NCBI GenBank assembly: GCA_002280875.1
Contig: NCEV01000006.1
Location: 1-64,000, forward strand
DNA from: Caulobacter sp. 32-67-35
GTDB lineage: Bacteria; Pseudomonadota; Alphaproteobacteria; Caulobacterales; Caulobacteraceae
Reading direction: 5' to 3'
Length of the DNA stretch: 64,000 nucleotides
Below are positions 36,873-44,992 of the stretch, one piece after another (within the stretch, counting starts at the first letter, position 1; every line of letters starts with the position of its first letter). The translations under genes were made by a program, and so were the position numbers. The notes below the pieces were generated by a model. It searched no databases. It saw only the letters and a program-made list of their open reading frames with translations, and was not told where the DNA came from.

Positions 36873-38021
36873 CTAGCGGGCCGATTTCGTGGCGGCGGAG
36901 ATGGTCGGCGTGGCGGTTCCGATCCGCACCGCGTCGCCCTCGCCCAGGAAGCCCGCGCCCTCCACGACCACCTTCTCGCCGGCGGTCAGGCCGCTGGCGG
37001 CGATCCTGTCGGCGGTGGTGGCCAGGATGGTGATGCGACGGAAGTGGACCTGGTTCTTGGCGTCGATCACGAACACCCCGGGGCGGTTCTCGCGGTACAG
37101 CACCGAGGCGCTGGGAATGGTCAGGGACGGCTGATCGCCGGCCTGGATGACGGCGCGGGCGAACATGCCGGGGCGGAAGCCGCCCATGCCTGACAGCGCG
37201 ATGCGGGCCAGGCCCAGGCGGGTCGAGCCATTGACCTCGGGGGTGACGATGCGCACGGTTCCGGACGTTTCGCCGACCTTGTCGGACACGATGCGGGCCG
37301 GCATGCCTGGCTTGATCAGCAGCAGGTCGGTCTCGGGAATCTCGGCGTCCAGCTCAAGACGGCTGTCACGGACGATGCGGAATACTTCGGCGCCGGTGCT
37401 GACGATCTGGCCCTTGGTGACGCTGCGACGGATGATCAGGCCCGAGACGGGCGCGCGGATGGCGGTCTGGGCCAGTCGCGCGGCGGTCTCGCCGCGCGAG
37501 GCCTGGGCGGCGGCCAGCTGGGCGGCGGCGGTCTGCTGACGGGCCAGGCTGGTGTCCAGCGAGGCTTGCGACAGATAGCCCTTGGCCTGCAGCTCGCGCG
37601 AGCGGTTCAGGGCGGCTTCGGCCTCGGCCAGGGTGGCGCGGGCGCTGGCGACGCTGGCGTCCTGCTGGCGCAACTGGGCCGACAGCAAGGTGTCGTTGAG
37701 CTTGACCAGCACTTGGCCGGCCTGGACGGTCTGGCCTTCTTCGGCATTGACCGTGATGGCCGTCAGGCCGCCGGTCTCGGCACCGACCACGACCTCTTCC
37801 CAGGGCGAAATGGTGCCCGTGGCGTTGATCTCGCGCGGTACGGCCTGCGAGGCCACGATGGCGACGCTGACGGTCTGGGTGGCGGTCGCGCCCGGCGCGG
37901 GCTTGGGCTTTTCCGGCTTCTTGTCGCCGCAACCGGCCAGGCCGATCGCGCCGAGGCTCAGGACCACAACCAGCGCGCTTGAACGCGTCACGCGCCCCTT
38001 GATCCCGTAATCCACGATCAT
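36873..38021 (-). CDS. RND efflux periplasmic adaptor (membrane fusion protein)
   Basis: 382 residues. Lipobox LAGC at Cys 31 indicates a lipid-anchored adaptor. A lipoyl half-motif is GGLTAITVNAEEGQTVQAGQVLVKLND near 85-110. The alpha-helical hairpin covers about 112-170 (QQDASVASARATLAEAEAALNRSRELQAKG...). The second lipoyl part is TAIRAPVSGLIIRRSVTKGQIV, followed by beta-barrel and membrane-proximal domains. It links the AcrB-type pump encoded immediately downstream to an outer-membrane channel. An inverted repeat ATCGT-AAG-ACGAT at 38089-38101 upstream is a candidate operator. Confidence 0.92.
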   Translation of the reverse strand: MIVDYGIKGRVTRSSALVVVLSLGAIGLAGCGDKKPEKPKPAPGATATQTVSVAIVASQAVPREINATGTISPWEEVVVGAETGGLTAITVNAEEGQTVQAGQVLVKLNDTLLSAQLRQQDASVASARATLAEAEAALNRSRELQAKGYLSQASLDTSLARQQTAAAQLAAAQASRGETAARLAQTAIRAPVSGLIIRRSVTKGQIVSTGAEVFRIVRDSRLELDAEIPETDLLLIKPGMPARIVSDKVGETSGTVRIVTPEVNGSTRLGLARIALSGMGGFRPGMFARAVIQAGDQPSLTIPSASVLYRENRPGVFVIDAKNQVHFRRITILATTADRIAASGLTAGEKVVVEGAGFLGEGDAVRIGTATPTISAATKSAR

Positions 38022-38088
38022 CCCCGGTTGTCTCAGAAAGCCTTCATGCGCCTTCTAGACGACAAAACCCCGGTCGCTCAGTTAAATG

Positions 38089-38101
38089 ATCGTAAGACGA
38101 T
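38089..38101 (-). promoter_or_regulatory. Candidate operator upstream of the RND operon
   Basis: ATCGT-AAG-ACGAT is a perfect 5-base inverted repeat with a 3-base centre, about 70 bases before the adaptor start. It could bind a TetR- or MarR-type repressor, but no regulator gene is adjacent. It may equally belong to the end of the GST gene region. Confidence 0.25.
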
Positions 38102-38115
38102 ATGGCGCAGCGGGC

Positions 38116-38748
38116 TCAGATCGACGGCGGGGCGCCTGCCTGCGCCGCCTGGGCGCGCTTGAAGCCCTCCCTTACCTGCATCCGTGACCAGTAGTCGGCC
38201 ACGGCCGGCGGGAAATCGTCGGCAAGGCCCAGGGATGTGGCCAGCAGCAGGGCATAGGCGATCGAGATGTCGGCCCCGGTGAAGCGCCCGGCGGCGGCGT
38301 AGGGCTGGTCCTGCAGGATGCGGTCCAGTCCCTTCAGTCGCGCCAGGAACCAGCGGGCATAGTCGGAGGCCACCTGCGGATTGCGCCGCTCCTCGGGTTC
38401 CAGCCGCGAATAGCGCAGCACCAGGGTCTGGGGAAAGGTGAGCGTGGCCTCGCCAAAATGCAGGCCGTTCAGATAGGCGCCATAGCCCGCTTCGTCGGGT
38501 CGCACCGACAGGCCGCCCTCGCCGTGGCGCACCGACAGATATTCGATCATCGCCGCCGACTCGGTCATGCGGGTGTCGCCGTCCACCAGCAGCGGGATGG
38601 TGCCCAGCGGGTTCTCGTTCAGGAACTCGCGCGCCAGGAAGCGGGGCGGGAAGGGCAGGAGCCTGAGGTCGTACTCAAGCCCCAGCTCTTCCAGCGCCCA
38701 CAGCGGCCGGAACGAGCGGGCGTCCCGGCAGTGGTAGAGGGTGATCAT
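38116..38748 (-). CDS. Glutathione S-transferase family protein
   Basis: 210 residues. N-terminal thioredoxin-like domain: ITLYHCRDARSFRPLWALEELGLEYDL, with the glutathione gamma-glutamyl site NPLGTIPLLVDGDTRMTESAAMIEYL near 46-70. The C-terminal helical domain carries FTGADISIAYALLLA, the conserved N-capping box Asp. The catalytic position falls in HCRDARS, suggesting a Ser or Cys type. Function is general detoxification or ligand handling. It lies 6 bases after the thiolase gene end on the same strand, so they may be co-transcribed. Confidence 0.9.
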   Translation of the reverse strand: MITLYHCRDARSFRPLWALEELGLEYDLRLLPFPPRFLAREFLNENPLGTIPLLVDGDTRMTESAAMIEYLSVRHGEGGLSVRPDEAGYGAYLNGLHFGEATLTFPQTLVLRYSRLEPEERRNPQVASDYARWFLARLKGLDRILQDQPYAAAGRFTGADISIAYALLLATSLGLADDFPPAVADYWSRMQVREGFKRAQAAQAGAPPSI

Positions 38749-38754
38749 GGGGGG

Positions 38755-39927
38755 TTAGAGCCGCTCGACGATCGTCACATTGGCCAGGCCGCCGCCTTCG
38801 CACATGGTCTGCAGGCCATAGCGACCGCCCGAAGCGCGCAGGGCGTGGACCAGGGTGGTCATCAGCTTGGCGCCCGAGCCGCCCAGAGGATGGCCCAGGG
38901 CGATCGCGCCGCCATTGACGTTCAGCCTGGCCGGATCAGCGCCCAGCACCTGCAGCCAGGCGGTCGGCACCGAGGCGAAGGCCTCGTTGACCTCATACAG
39001 GTCGATGTCGTCGATCTTCATGCCCGCCCGCTTGAGGGCCTTTTCGGTGGCCGGGATCGGGGCCTCCAGCATGATCACCGGATCATGGCCGATGACGGTC
39101 ATGTGGTGGACGCGAGCTAGCGGCTCGACACCCAGGGCCTTCAGCCCCCGCTCGTTGACCACCAGCAGGCCGGCCGCGCCGTCGCAGATCTGGCTGGAGG
39201 TGGCGGCGGTCAGGCGACCGTTTTCCTGCAGCAGCTTCACCCCGCCGATCGACTCCAGGGTCGCGTCATAGCGGATGCCTTCATCGGTGGTGTGCTGCTC
39301 GATCACGCCGTCGGCCAGGGCGATTTCCAGCGGCACGATCTCGGCGGCGAACTTGCCGGCCTTGGTGGCGGCGATGGCGCGCTGGTGGCTGGACAGGGCG
39401 AAGGCGTCCAGGGCTTCGCGGCTCAGGTCGTACTTGCGGGCGATCATCTCGGCGCCGGCGAACTGGCTGAAATTGATGTCCGGATACCGGTCCTGGATGC
39501 GCGGGCTCATATAGGTCCCGAAGCCGTTCTTGTAGGGCAGGGCCGAGGACAGGCCCATCGGCACGCGGGTCATGCTCTCGACGCCGGCGGCGATCACCAC
39601 GTCCATGGCCCCCGACATCACGGTGGCGGCGGCGAAGTGCAGGGCCTGCTGCGACGAGCCGCACTGGCGATCCACCGAGGTGGCCGGCACGCTCTCGGGC
39701 AGGCGCGAGGCCAGCACCGCATTGCGGGCGATATTGATGCCCTGTTCGCCTACCTGGCCCACGCAGCCCAGGATCACGTCCTCGATCAGGGCCGGATCGA
39801 TACCGCTACGGTCGACCAGCGCGTCCAGAACCGCGCCGGCCAGATCGGCCGGATGCCAGCCGGCCAGTCGCCCGCCCTTGCGGCCGCCGGCGGTGCGCGC
39901 GGCGGCGACGATATAGGCTTCGCCCAT
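38755..39927 (-). CDS. Acetyl-CoA acetyltransferase (thiolase)
   Basis: 390 residues, standard thiolase length. Nucleophile Cys in DRQCGSSQQALHFAA (about 88), NVNGGAIALGHPLGGSGAKL with the catalytic His (about 348), and the second Cys in MCEGGGLANVTIVE (about 379). All three catalytic residues are present, unlike the SCP-x protein at 24568. It degrades or condenses acyl-CoA; the PESVPATSVDRQCGS pattern fits the broad beta-oxidation / acetoacetyl-CoA type. Followed closely by the GST gene. Confidence 0.92.
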   Translation of the reverse strand: MGEAYIVAAARTAGGRKGGRLAGWHPADLAGAVLDALVDRSGIDPALIEDVILGCVGQVGEQGINIARNAVLASRLPESVPATSVDRQCGSSQQALHFAAATVMSGAMDVVIAAGVESMTRVPMGLSSALPYKNGFGTYMSPRIQDRYPDINFSQFAGAEMIARKYDLSREALDAFALSSHQRAIAATKAGKFAAEIVPLEIALADGVIEQHTTDEGIRYDATLESIGGVKLLQENGRLTAATSSQICDGAAGLLVVNERGLKALGVEPLARVHHMTVIGHDPVIMLEAPIPATEKALKRAGMKIDDIDLYEVNEAFASVPTAWLQVLGADPARLNVNGGAIALGHPLGGSGAKLMTTLVHALRASGGRYGLQTMCEGGGLANVTIVERL

Positions 39928-40005
39928 GGTGTTTCTCCCTGTTTTTCCGGACGGGACCAGAAATCCGCGGGCTTGTCTTCCGTGACGCGGCGTCAGTCGG
40001 CGGCG

Positions 40006-41058
40006 TTAGCCTGAAGGCAGATCGCTCGCCTCAAGGCCCGAAGACACCTTCCACAGATCGATCCCGCCCTCCGAGGCGTGGCGGTCGATCTGGGCCAGCT
40101 CCTCGTCCGAGAAGGCCAGAGTGTTCAGGGCGGCCAGGGAGTCTTCCAGCTGGGCCACGGTGCGGGCGCCGATCAGGGCCGAGGTGACGCGCGGATCACG
40201 CAGCACCCAGGCGATGGCCATCTGGGCCAGGGTCTGGCCGCGCGCCTGGGCGATGGCGTTCAGGGCCTGGATGCGTTCCAGATTATCGGCGCTCAGCAGC
40301 TGCTCGCCGAACGAGCCGCCCTTGCTGACCCGCGAGTCGGCGGGCACGCCGTTCAGATACTTGTTGCTCAGCAGGCCCTGGGCCAGGGGCGAGAAGGCGA
40401 TGCAGCCGACGCCCAGGTCTTCCAGCGTGTCCAGCAGGGCGTCCTCGATCCAGCGATTGAGCATCGAATAGGACGGCTGGTGGATCAGCAGCGGCACGCC
40501 CTCGGCCTTCAGGATGGCGTGAGCCTTGCGGGTCAGTTCGGGCGAATAGGAGGAGATGCCGACGTACAGGGCCTTGCCCGTGCGGTGCAGGTGGGCGAGG
40601 GCGCCCATGGTCTCTTCCAGCGGTGTGGTGGGATCGACACGGTGCGAATAGAAGATGTCCACATAGTCCAGCCCCATGCGCTTGAGGCTCTGGTCGCAAC
40701 TGGCGATCAGATATTTCCGCGAGCCGCCGATCCCGCCATAGGGGCCGGGCCACATGTCCCAGCCGGCCTTGGTGGAGATGACCAGCTCGTCGCGATGGGC
40801 CTTGAAATCGGTCGCCATCACGCGCCCGAAGTTCTCTTCCGCCGAGCCGTAGGGCGGGCCGTAGTTGTTGGCGAGGTCGAAGTGCGTGACGCCCAGGTCG
40901 AAGGCGCGGCGCAGGATGGCGCGGCCGGTCTCGAACACATCGGCGCCGCCGAAGTTCTGCCACAGGCCCAGCGAGATGGCCGGAAGGTCCAGCCCGCTGC
41001 GGCCGGTCCGGCGATAGGGCATGGCGTCATAGCGGTTGGTGGCGGCGGTGTAGGTCAC
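40006..41058 (-). CDS. Aldo/keto reductase (YghZ/AKR14-like)
   Basis: 350 residues. Tetrad: DLANNYGPP (Asp, Tyr about 59-64), VISTKAGWDMWPGPYG (Lys about 95), YSHRVDP (His about 138). MPYRRTGRSGLDLPAISLGLWQNFG and GPYGGIGGSRKYL are hallmarks of the YghZ / L-glyceraldehyde-3-phosphate reductase subgroup. Next to a FadR-type regulator and sugar-acid genes, it could serve as an aldose dehydrogenase/reductase in that pathway; this is inference. An upstream perfect palindrome TGACAACGTTGTCA is a likely operator. Confidence 0.88.
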   Translation of the reverse strand: MTYTAATNRYDAMPYRRTGRSGLDLPAISLGLWQNFGGADVFETGRAILRRAFDLGVTHFDLANNYGPPYGSAEENFGRVMATDFKAHRDELVISTKAGWDMWPGPYGGIGGSRKYLIASCDQSLKRMGLDYVDIFYSHRVDPTTPLEETMGALAHLHRTGKALYVGISSYSPELTRKAHAILKAEGVPLLIHQPSYSMLNRWIEDALLDTLEDLGVGCIAFSPLAQGLLSNKYLNGVPADSRVSKGGSFGEQLLSADNLERIQALNAIAQARGQTLAQMAIAWVLRDPRVTSALIGARTVAQLEDSLAALNTLAFSDEELAQIDRHASEGGIDLWKVSSGLEASDLPSG

Positions 41059-41108
41059 GGCGAGCGTCCCTCCTGCGGGCCGTGCGGTGCGGCGACCCGT
41101 CGTATTTC

Positions 41109-41122
41109 TGACAACGTTGTCA
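41109..41122 (-). promoter_or_regulatory. Perfect 14-base palindrome upstream of the aldo/keto reductase
   Basis: TGACAACGTTGTCA lies 51 bases before the aldo/keto reductase start and just past the end of the FadR-type gene. Its half-sites GACAA and TTGTC also occur in the TTGTCAGACAA site before the GH97 gene, in the opposite order. This hints at a shared regulator. Confidence 0.5.
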
Positions 41123-41159
41123 ATCTAGCGCGCGACAGGCGCGCGGCAAGTCCGGTTAT

Positions 41160-41888
41160 CTAGGCCTCGCGGCGCGCGGCTTCAGACTCGGTGGAAGGCG
41201 AGGCGGCGCGGATCAGTTCCAGCACGTCGACGATGATCAGCCGCATGGCGGTGGCGGCCCTGTCGGCGTCGCGGGCGATGATCGCCTCGGCCACGTCCTC
41301 GTGCGACGGGATCGAGGCGGTGCGGCCCTTGATGCGGTTGGTAAAGCGGATCGAGATACGCAGCGCGGTGTTCACCAGCTCGTGCAGCTCGCGATAGAAC
41401 GGGTTCTTGGTCGCGTTCAGGATCGAGACGTGGAAGGCGATGTCGGCCGACAGGGCGTCGTCCTCGCCCTCGGCGGCGGCCTTCATCCGGCGCAGGGCCT
41501 TGCGGATGTCGTCCAGCCCGGCCTCGTCGGCGTTGCGGGCGGCCAGGGCGGCGGCGGCAGGCTCGATACCCAGCCGCATCTCGGTGAACTCGGCCAGCAG
41601 GCGGAGGCTGAACTTGCGCTCCAGTAGCCAGCGCAGCACGTCGGGATCCAGCAGGTTCCACTCGGCCTCGGGCTCGACCACCGTGCCGTGGCGCGGGCGG
41701 GCGCTGAGCAGGCCCTTGGCGGTCAGCATCTTGACCGCCTCGCGGGTGACCGTGCGACTGGCGCCAAACTGCTTGGAAAGCTCGGCCTCGGTGGGAAAGC
41801 CCACCTGGACATATTCGCCGGTGACAATGGCCTGACCCAGCGCCTCGACCAGACCATAGGTCAAACTGAGGCCCGGCTGGGTGCGCAT
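41160..41888 (-). CDS. FadR-type GntR-family transcriptional regulator
   Basis: 242 residues. N-terminal winged helix: LGQAIVTGEYVQVGFPTEAELSKQFGASRTVTREAVKMLTAKGLLSARPRHGTVV (about 14-68). The C-terminal FCD domain (about 90-225) has the metal/ligand residues in EMRLGIEPAAAALAA, DIAFHVSIL and SHEDVAEAI. FCD regulators often sense sugar acids or their phosphates, which suits the neighbouring galactonate-type genes. SD GGGAAGAAG precedes the ATG at 41888. The upstream transporter frame has no stop and runs through this whole gene in another frame. Confidence 0.9.
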   Translation of the reverse strand: MRTQPGLSLTYGLVEALGQAIVTGEYVQVGFPTEAELSKQFGASRTVTREAVKMLTAKGLLSARPRHGTVVEPEAEWNLLDPDVLRWLLERKFSLRLLAEFTEMRLGIEPAAAALAARNADEAGLDDIRKALRRMKAAAEGEDDALSADIAFHVSILNATKNPFYRELHELVNTALRISIRFTNRIKGRTASIPSHEDVAEAIIARDADRAATAMRLIIVDVLELIRAASPSTESEAARREA

Positions 41889-43392
41889 GGGGTGTTCTTC
41901 TTCCCTGGGTCTTGTAGCTGACCCCCTCCAGCGTCACGACGTTGACCGCCTTTTTCTGGGGTGCGACCAGCGAGACCAGAACCGCCGCGCCCAGCGCCAG
42001 CAGGAACACCAGACCCACGCGGTTCATGAACGGCAGATCGGGCATCCCCAGCTTCAGGGCGATCGACAGGATCACGGAGCCGGCCGTGGCGACCAGGGCG
42101 CTGGCGGTGGTGGCGCGCTTCCAGAACAGGCCCAGCATGAAGATCACCACGATGCCCGGGGTGAAGAAGCCGGTATATTCCTGGATCAGCTGGAACACCT
42201 GGTCGGCGCCGCCCAGCAGCGGCTTGGCGGCGATGACACCGATGATCACCGCGATCACGGCGGTCAGGCGGCCCACGGTGACCAGGTGATGCTCCGAAGC
42301 GTCCGTCCTGGCCTTGGCGTAGATGTCGAGGGTGAAGATGGTGGCGATCGAGTTGATCTTGGCCGCCAGCGAGGCGACGATCGCGGCCACCAGGGCGGCG
42401 AACACCAGGCCCAGCAGGCCGGGCGGCAGCAGCTTCATCATCTCCGGATAGGCCTGGTCGGGCTTGGCCAGGTCCGGCGCCAGGATCAGGGCGGCCAGGC
42501 CCGGCACCACGACGATCACCGGCATCAACAGCTTCAGATAGGCGGCGAAGGCGATGCCCTTCTGGGCCTCGGCCAGGTCCTTGGCGCCCAGGGCGCGCTG
42601 GATGATGTACTGGTTGAAGCCCCAGTAGCTGATGTTCATCACCCACAGGCCGCCAAACAGCACCGACAGGCCGGGCAGGTCCTTGTAGTGGGGATTGTCC
42701 TTGCTCAGGATCATGTCGAACTTTTCGGGGAACTGGGCGGTGAGGCGGCCAAAGCCGGCCAGTACGCCCTGGCCGTCGCCGATCTTGTCCAGCGACAGGA
42801 AGACGATGATCAGGCCTCCGGTCACCAGCAGGGCCACCTGGACGATGTCGGTCAGGGCCACCGCCTTCAGGCCGCCCCACAGCTGATAGGCCAGGGCGAA
42901 GACGCCGATGGCGATCAGGGCGGTCATCTGGTCGACGCCCGCCACGGTATGGACGGCGATCGAGCCCAGCCACAGGATCGAGGTCAGGTTCACGAACACG
43001 TACAGGCCCAGCCAGAACACCGCCATCAGGGTGCGCACGCTGGGCCCGTACCGCTGCTCCAGGAACTGCGGCATGGTGCTGATGTTGTTGCGCAGGAAGA
43101 TGGGCAGGAAGTACTTGCCGACGATCAGCAGGGTCAGGGCCGCCATCCACTCGTAGGAGGCGATGGCCAGGCCGATGGCGTAGCCCGAGCCGCTCATGCC
43201 GATGATCTGCTCGGCCGAGATGTTGGCGGCGATCAGCGAGGCGCCGATGGCCCACCAGGGCAGCGCCTTGCTGGCCAGGAAGTAGTCGGTGGAGGTCTTT
43301 TCGTGGCCGCCCTTGTCGCGGGAAACCCACTGGGCCAGGCCGAAAATGGCGACGGCGTAGATCGCCAGGATGACGAAATCGATGGTCTGCAC
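41182..43392 (-). CDS. Sodium:solute symporter (SSS/SGLT-like), 3' end abnormal
   Basis: The recognisable symporter runs from ATG 43392 to about 41905 (some 496 residues): an SSS signature with ISAEQIIGMSGSGYAIGLAIASYEW, about 13 membrane helices, and ending LVAPQKKAVNVVTLEGVSYKT. Family members usually continue with one more membrane helix and stop near 520-550. Here the frame instead stays open for another 240 codons to 41182, reading the regulator gene out of frame as Arg/Gly/His-rich sequence that cannot be a membrane domain. A deletion or frameshift at the end is likely. Probable sugar or sugar-acid importer for the operon. Confidence 0.75.
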   Translation of the reverse strand: MQTIDFVILAIYAVAIFGLAQWVSRDKGGHEKTSTDYFLASKALPWWAIGASLIAANISAEQIIGMSGSGYAIGLAIASYEWMAALTLLIVGKYFLPIFLRNNISTMPQFLEQRYGPSVRTLMAVFWLGLYVFVNLTSILWLGSIAVHTVAGVDQMTALIAIGVFALAYQLWGGLKAVALTDIVQVALLVTGGLIIVFLSLDKIGDGQGVLAGFGRLTAQFPEKFDMILSKDNPHYKDLPGLSVLFGGLWVMNISYWGFNQYIIQRALGAKDLAEAQKGIAFAAYLKLLMPVIVVVPGLAALILAPDLAKPDQAYPEMMKLLPPGLLGLVFAALVAAIVASLAAKINSIATIFTLDIYAKARTDASEHHLVTVGRLTAVIAVIIGVIAAKPLLGGADQVFQLIQEYTGFFTPGIVVIFMLGLFWKRATTASALVATAGSVILSIALKLGMPDLPFMNRVGLVFLLALGAAVLVSLVAPQKKAVNVVTLEGVSYKTQGRRTPHAHPAGPQFDLWSGRGAGSGHCHRRICPGGLSHRGRAFQAVWRQSHGHPRGGQDADRQGPAQRPPAPRHGGRARGRVEPAGSRRAALATGAQVQPPPAGRVHRDAAGYRACRRRPGRPQRRRGRAGRHPQGPAPDEGRRRGRGRRPVGRHRLPRLDPERDQEPVLSRAARAGEHRAAYLDPLYQPHQGPHRLDPVARGRGRGDHRPRRRQGRHRHAADHRRRAGTDPRRLAFHRV

Positions 43393-43425
43393 GTGGTTCC
43401 CCCCGAGGGCGCGTTGTTCTTGGTG

Positions 43426-44073
43426 TCAGGCCGTCTGGGCGTTCCAGGCGGCGATCAGGGCGGCGGCTTTCTGGCCGACCTCCTGCGGCGTGTAGCCGGG
43501 ACGATAGAGTTCGCCGCCGACGCCGATGCCGGCCACGCCGGCCGTCAGCCACGGCTCCAGATTGGCCGCGCCGACGCCGCCCACCGCATAGACCAGGATG
43601 TCCTTGGGCAGCACGTCCTTGACCGCCTTGATGTGGCTGGGGCCAAAGCTGCTGGCCGGATAGAGCTTCAGCGCCCTGGCGCCGGCCTTGACGGCGGCGA
43701 AGGCTTCCGACGGCGTCGCGAAGCCGGGCATGGCGGTCAGGCCCAGTTCGACGGCGCGGGCGATGACGTCCGGATCAGTGTTGGGCGTGACGATCAGCTT
43801 GCCGCCGACCGCCGCCACGTCATCGACGGCCTGGGGCGTCAGCACGGTGCCGGCCCCGCACAGGGCGACCTCGCCATAGGCGTCGCACAGGCGGCGGATG
43901 CTCTCCAGCGGCTCGGGCGAATTCAGCGGCACCTCGATGGCGCGGATGCCGGCGTCGACCAGGGCCTTGGCGATGGCCACGACCTCATCGGGCTTCACGC
44001 CGCGCAGGATGGCGACGATGGGCGGGGGGCGGCCAAAAGACGAGGGTGTGGCGACGGGATCAGGCGAGGACAT
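43426..44073 (-). CDS. dgoA: 2-dehydro-3-deoxy-6-phosphogalactonate aldolase
   Basis: 215 residues from ATG 44073, overlapping the kinase gene end by 14 bases. Class I KDPG/KDPGal aldolase barrel: PIVAILRGVKPDE with the Arg, IEVPLNSPEP with the catalytic Glu, LCGAGTVLTPQAVDD, KLIVTPNTDP, and the Schiff-base Lys in RALKLYPASSFGP (about 130). PLNSPEPLESI and SFGP features favour DgoA over Eda. It splits KDPGal into pyruvate and glyceraldehyde-3-phosphate. It follows dgoK and a dehydratase, completing the lower galactonate route. Confidence 0.9.
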   Translation of the reverse strand: MSSPDPVATPSSFGRPPPIVAILRGVKPDEVVAIAKALVDAGIRAIEVPLNSPEPLESIRRLCDAYGEVALCGAGTVLTPQAVDDVAAVGGKLIVTPNTDPDVIARAVELGLTAMPGFATPSEAFAAVKAGARALKLYPASSFGPSHIKAVKDVLPKDILVYAVGGVGAANLEPWLTAGVAGIGVGGELYRPGYTPQEVGQKAAALIAAWNAQTA

Positions 44074-44992
44074 GGAACTCACTGTTCTTTGGAGGCGAAA
44101 GGGCCGAAAGGCCGGCCAGCACGGCGGCGTCGCCGTCGATGGCCACGGTGTGGCCGCCCTGGGCGGCGATGGCCTGGCCGTAGAAATCATTGAGGGCGGG
44201 CGCCCCGACCAGGGTCACCTGGCCCAGCGCGCCGAACCACTGGCGGGCGGCGGCCGCGTCGGCCCCGATCAGCAGGCCCGACAGAAAGCCCATGGCGTCG
44301 GCGGCGGGCAGGGCGTCCAGCAACTGCCGGGCGCGGGTCTCGAACAGCAGGTGCGGCAGCAGGGCCGGACCCTTTTCGACAATGCGGGCCAGGCCCATGG
44401 CGAAGCCCCTGGCCGAGCCCTGCACGTCGGCGCCGACACCCGCCGCCAGGGTCGAGTGCTGGCGCAACAGGGCGAAGGTCTCGCCGACGGGGGCCGTGAG
44501 AAAGCCGGTGATCGCGCCGTCCTCGACCACGGTCCACTTGCTGTGGGTGCCGGGCAGGACCATCAGATGACGGCCGCGTTTGAGGGCGGGATCAAGCTCA
44601 AGGGCCCCCAGGATCTGGGTTTCCTCGCCGCGCATCACGTCAGGGCCGCCCAGCGGATTGACGCAGGACAGGCCGGGAATGATCGACACCGGTAGGCCGC
44701 CCGCCTCGATCTTCAGCACCCGCGCGCGCAGGTCGTCGGCCGTGGCCGGGCAGGGGGCGTAGGGCGCTTCCAACCAGCCGATCCGCGAGCCGACCATGCC
44801 GCACAGGATGGCCCCCGAGGGGCCCGCCTCGCGCCAGTCGCCGACCAGATCCAGGAAGGTCCGCTCCGGCGACTTGCTCAGGGCGCTGACGCCGGGGCCG
44901 TCGCGACGATCCAGCACGCTCTTGCCCTGGCGCAGATACAGCCGAAGCCGCGAGGTGCCCCAGTCGCCAAAGATGCGGATCGACGGGTCCAT
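44060..44992 (-). CDS. dgoK: 2-dehydro-3-deoxygalactonokinase
   Basis: 310 residues. ATPase-like (actin fold) start FGDWGTSRLRLYL with the phosphate loop. GAILCGMVGSRIGWLEAPYAPCP near 65 and VLPGTHSKWTVVEDGAITGFLT near 155 are DgoK signatures, as is GLLIGADAAAA near 255. It phosphorylates 2-keto-3-deoxygalactonate at C6. It overlaps the dehydratase stop by one base and dgoA by 14, so translation is coupled. Confidence 0.92.
   Translation of the reverse strand: MDPSIRIFGDWGTSRLRLYLRQGKSVLDRRDGPGVSALSKSPERTFLDLVGDWREAGPSGAILCGMVGSRIGWLEAPYAPCPATADDLRARVLKIEAGGLPVSIIPGLSCVNPLGGPDVMRGEETQILGALELDPALKRGRHLMVLPGTHSKWTVVEDGAITGFLTAPVGETFALLRQHSTLAAGVGADVQGSARGFAMGLARIVEKGPALLPHLLFETRARQLLDALPAADAMGFLSGLLIGADAAAARQWFGALGQVTLVGAPALNDFYGQAIAAQGGHTVAIDGDAAVLAGLSALSPPKNSEFHVLA

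Noticed and set aside
41881..44193. A 770-residue open frame on the plus strand
   Set aside because: It lies opposite the symporter, aldolase and kinase genes and reads as low-complexity Asp/Gln/His/Gly sequence with no domain.
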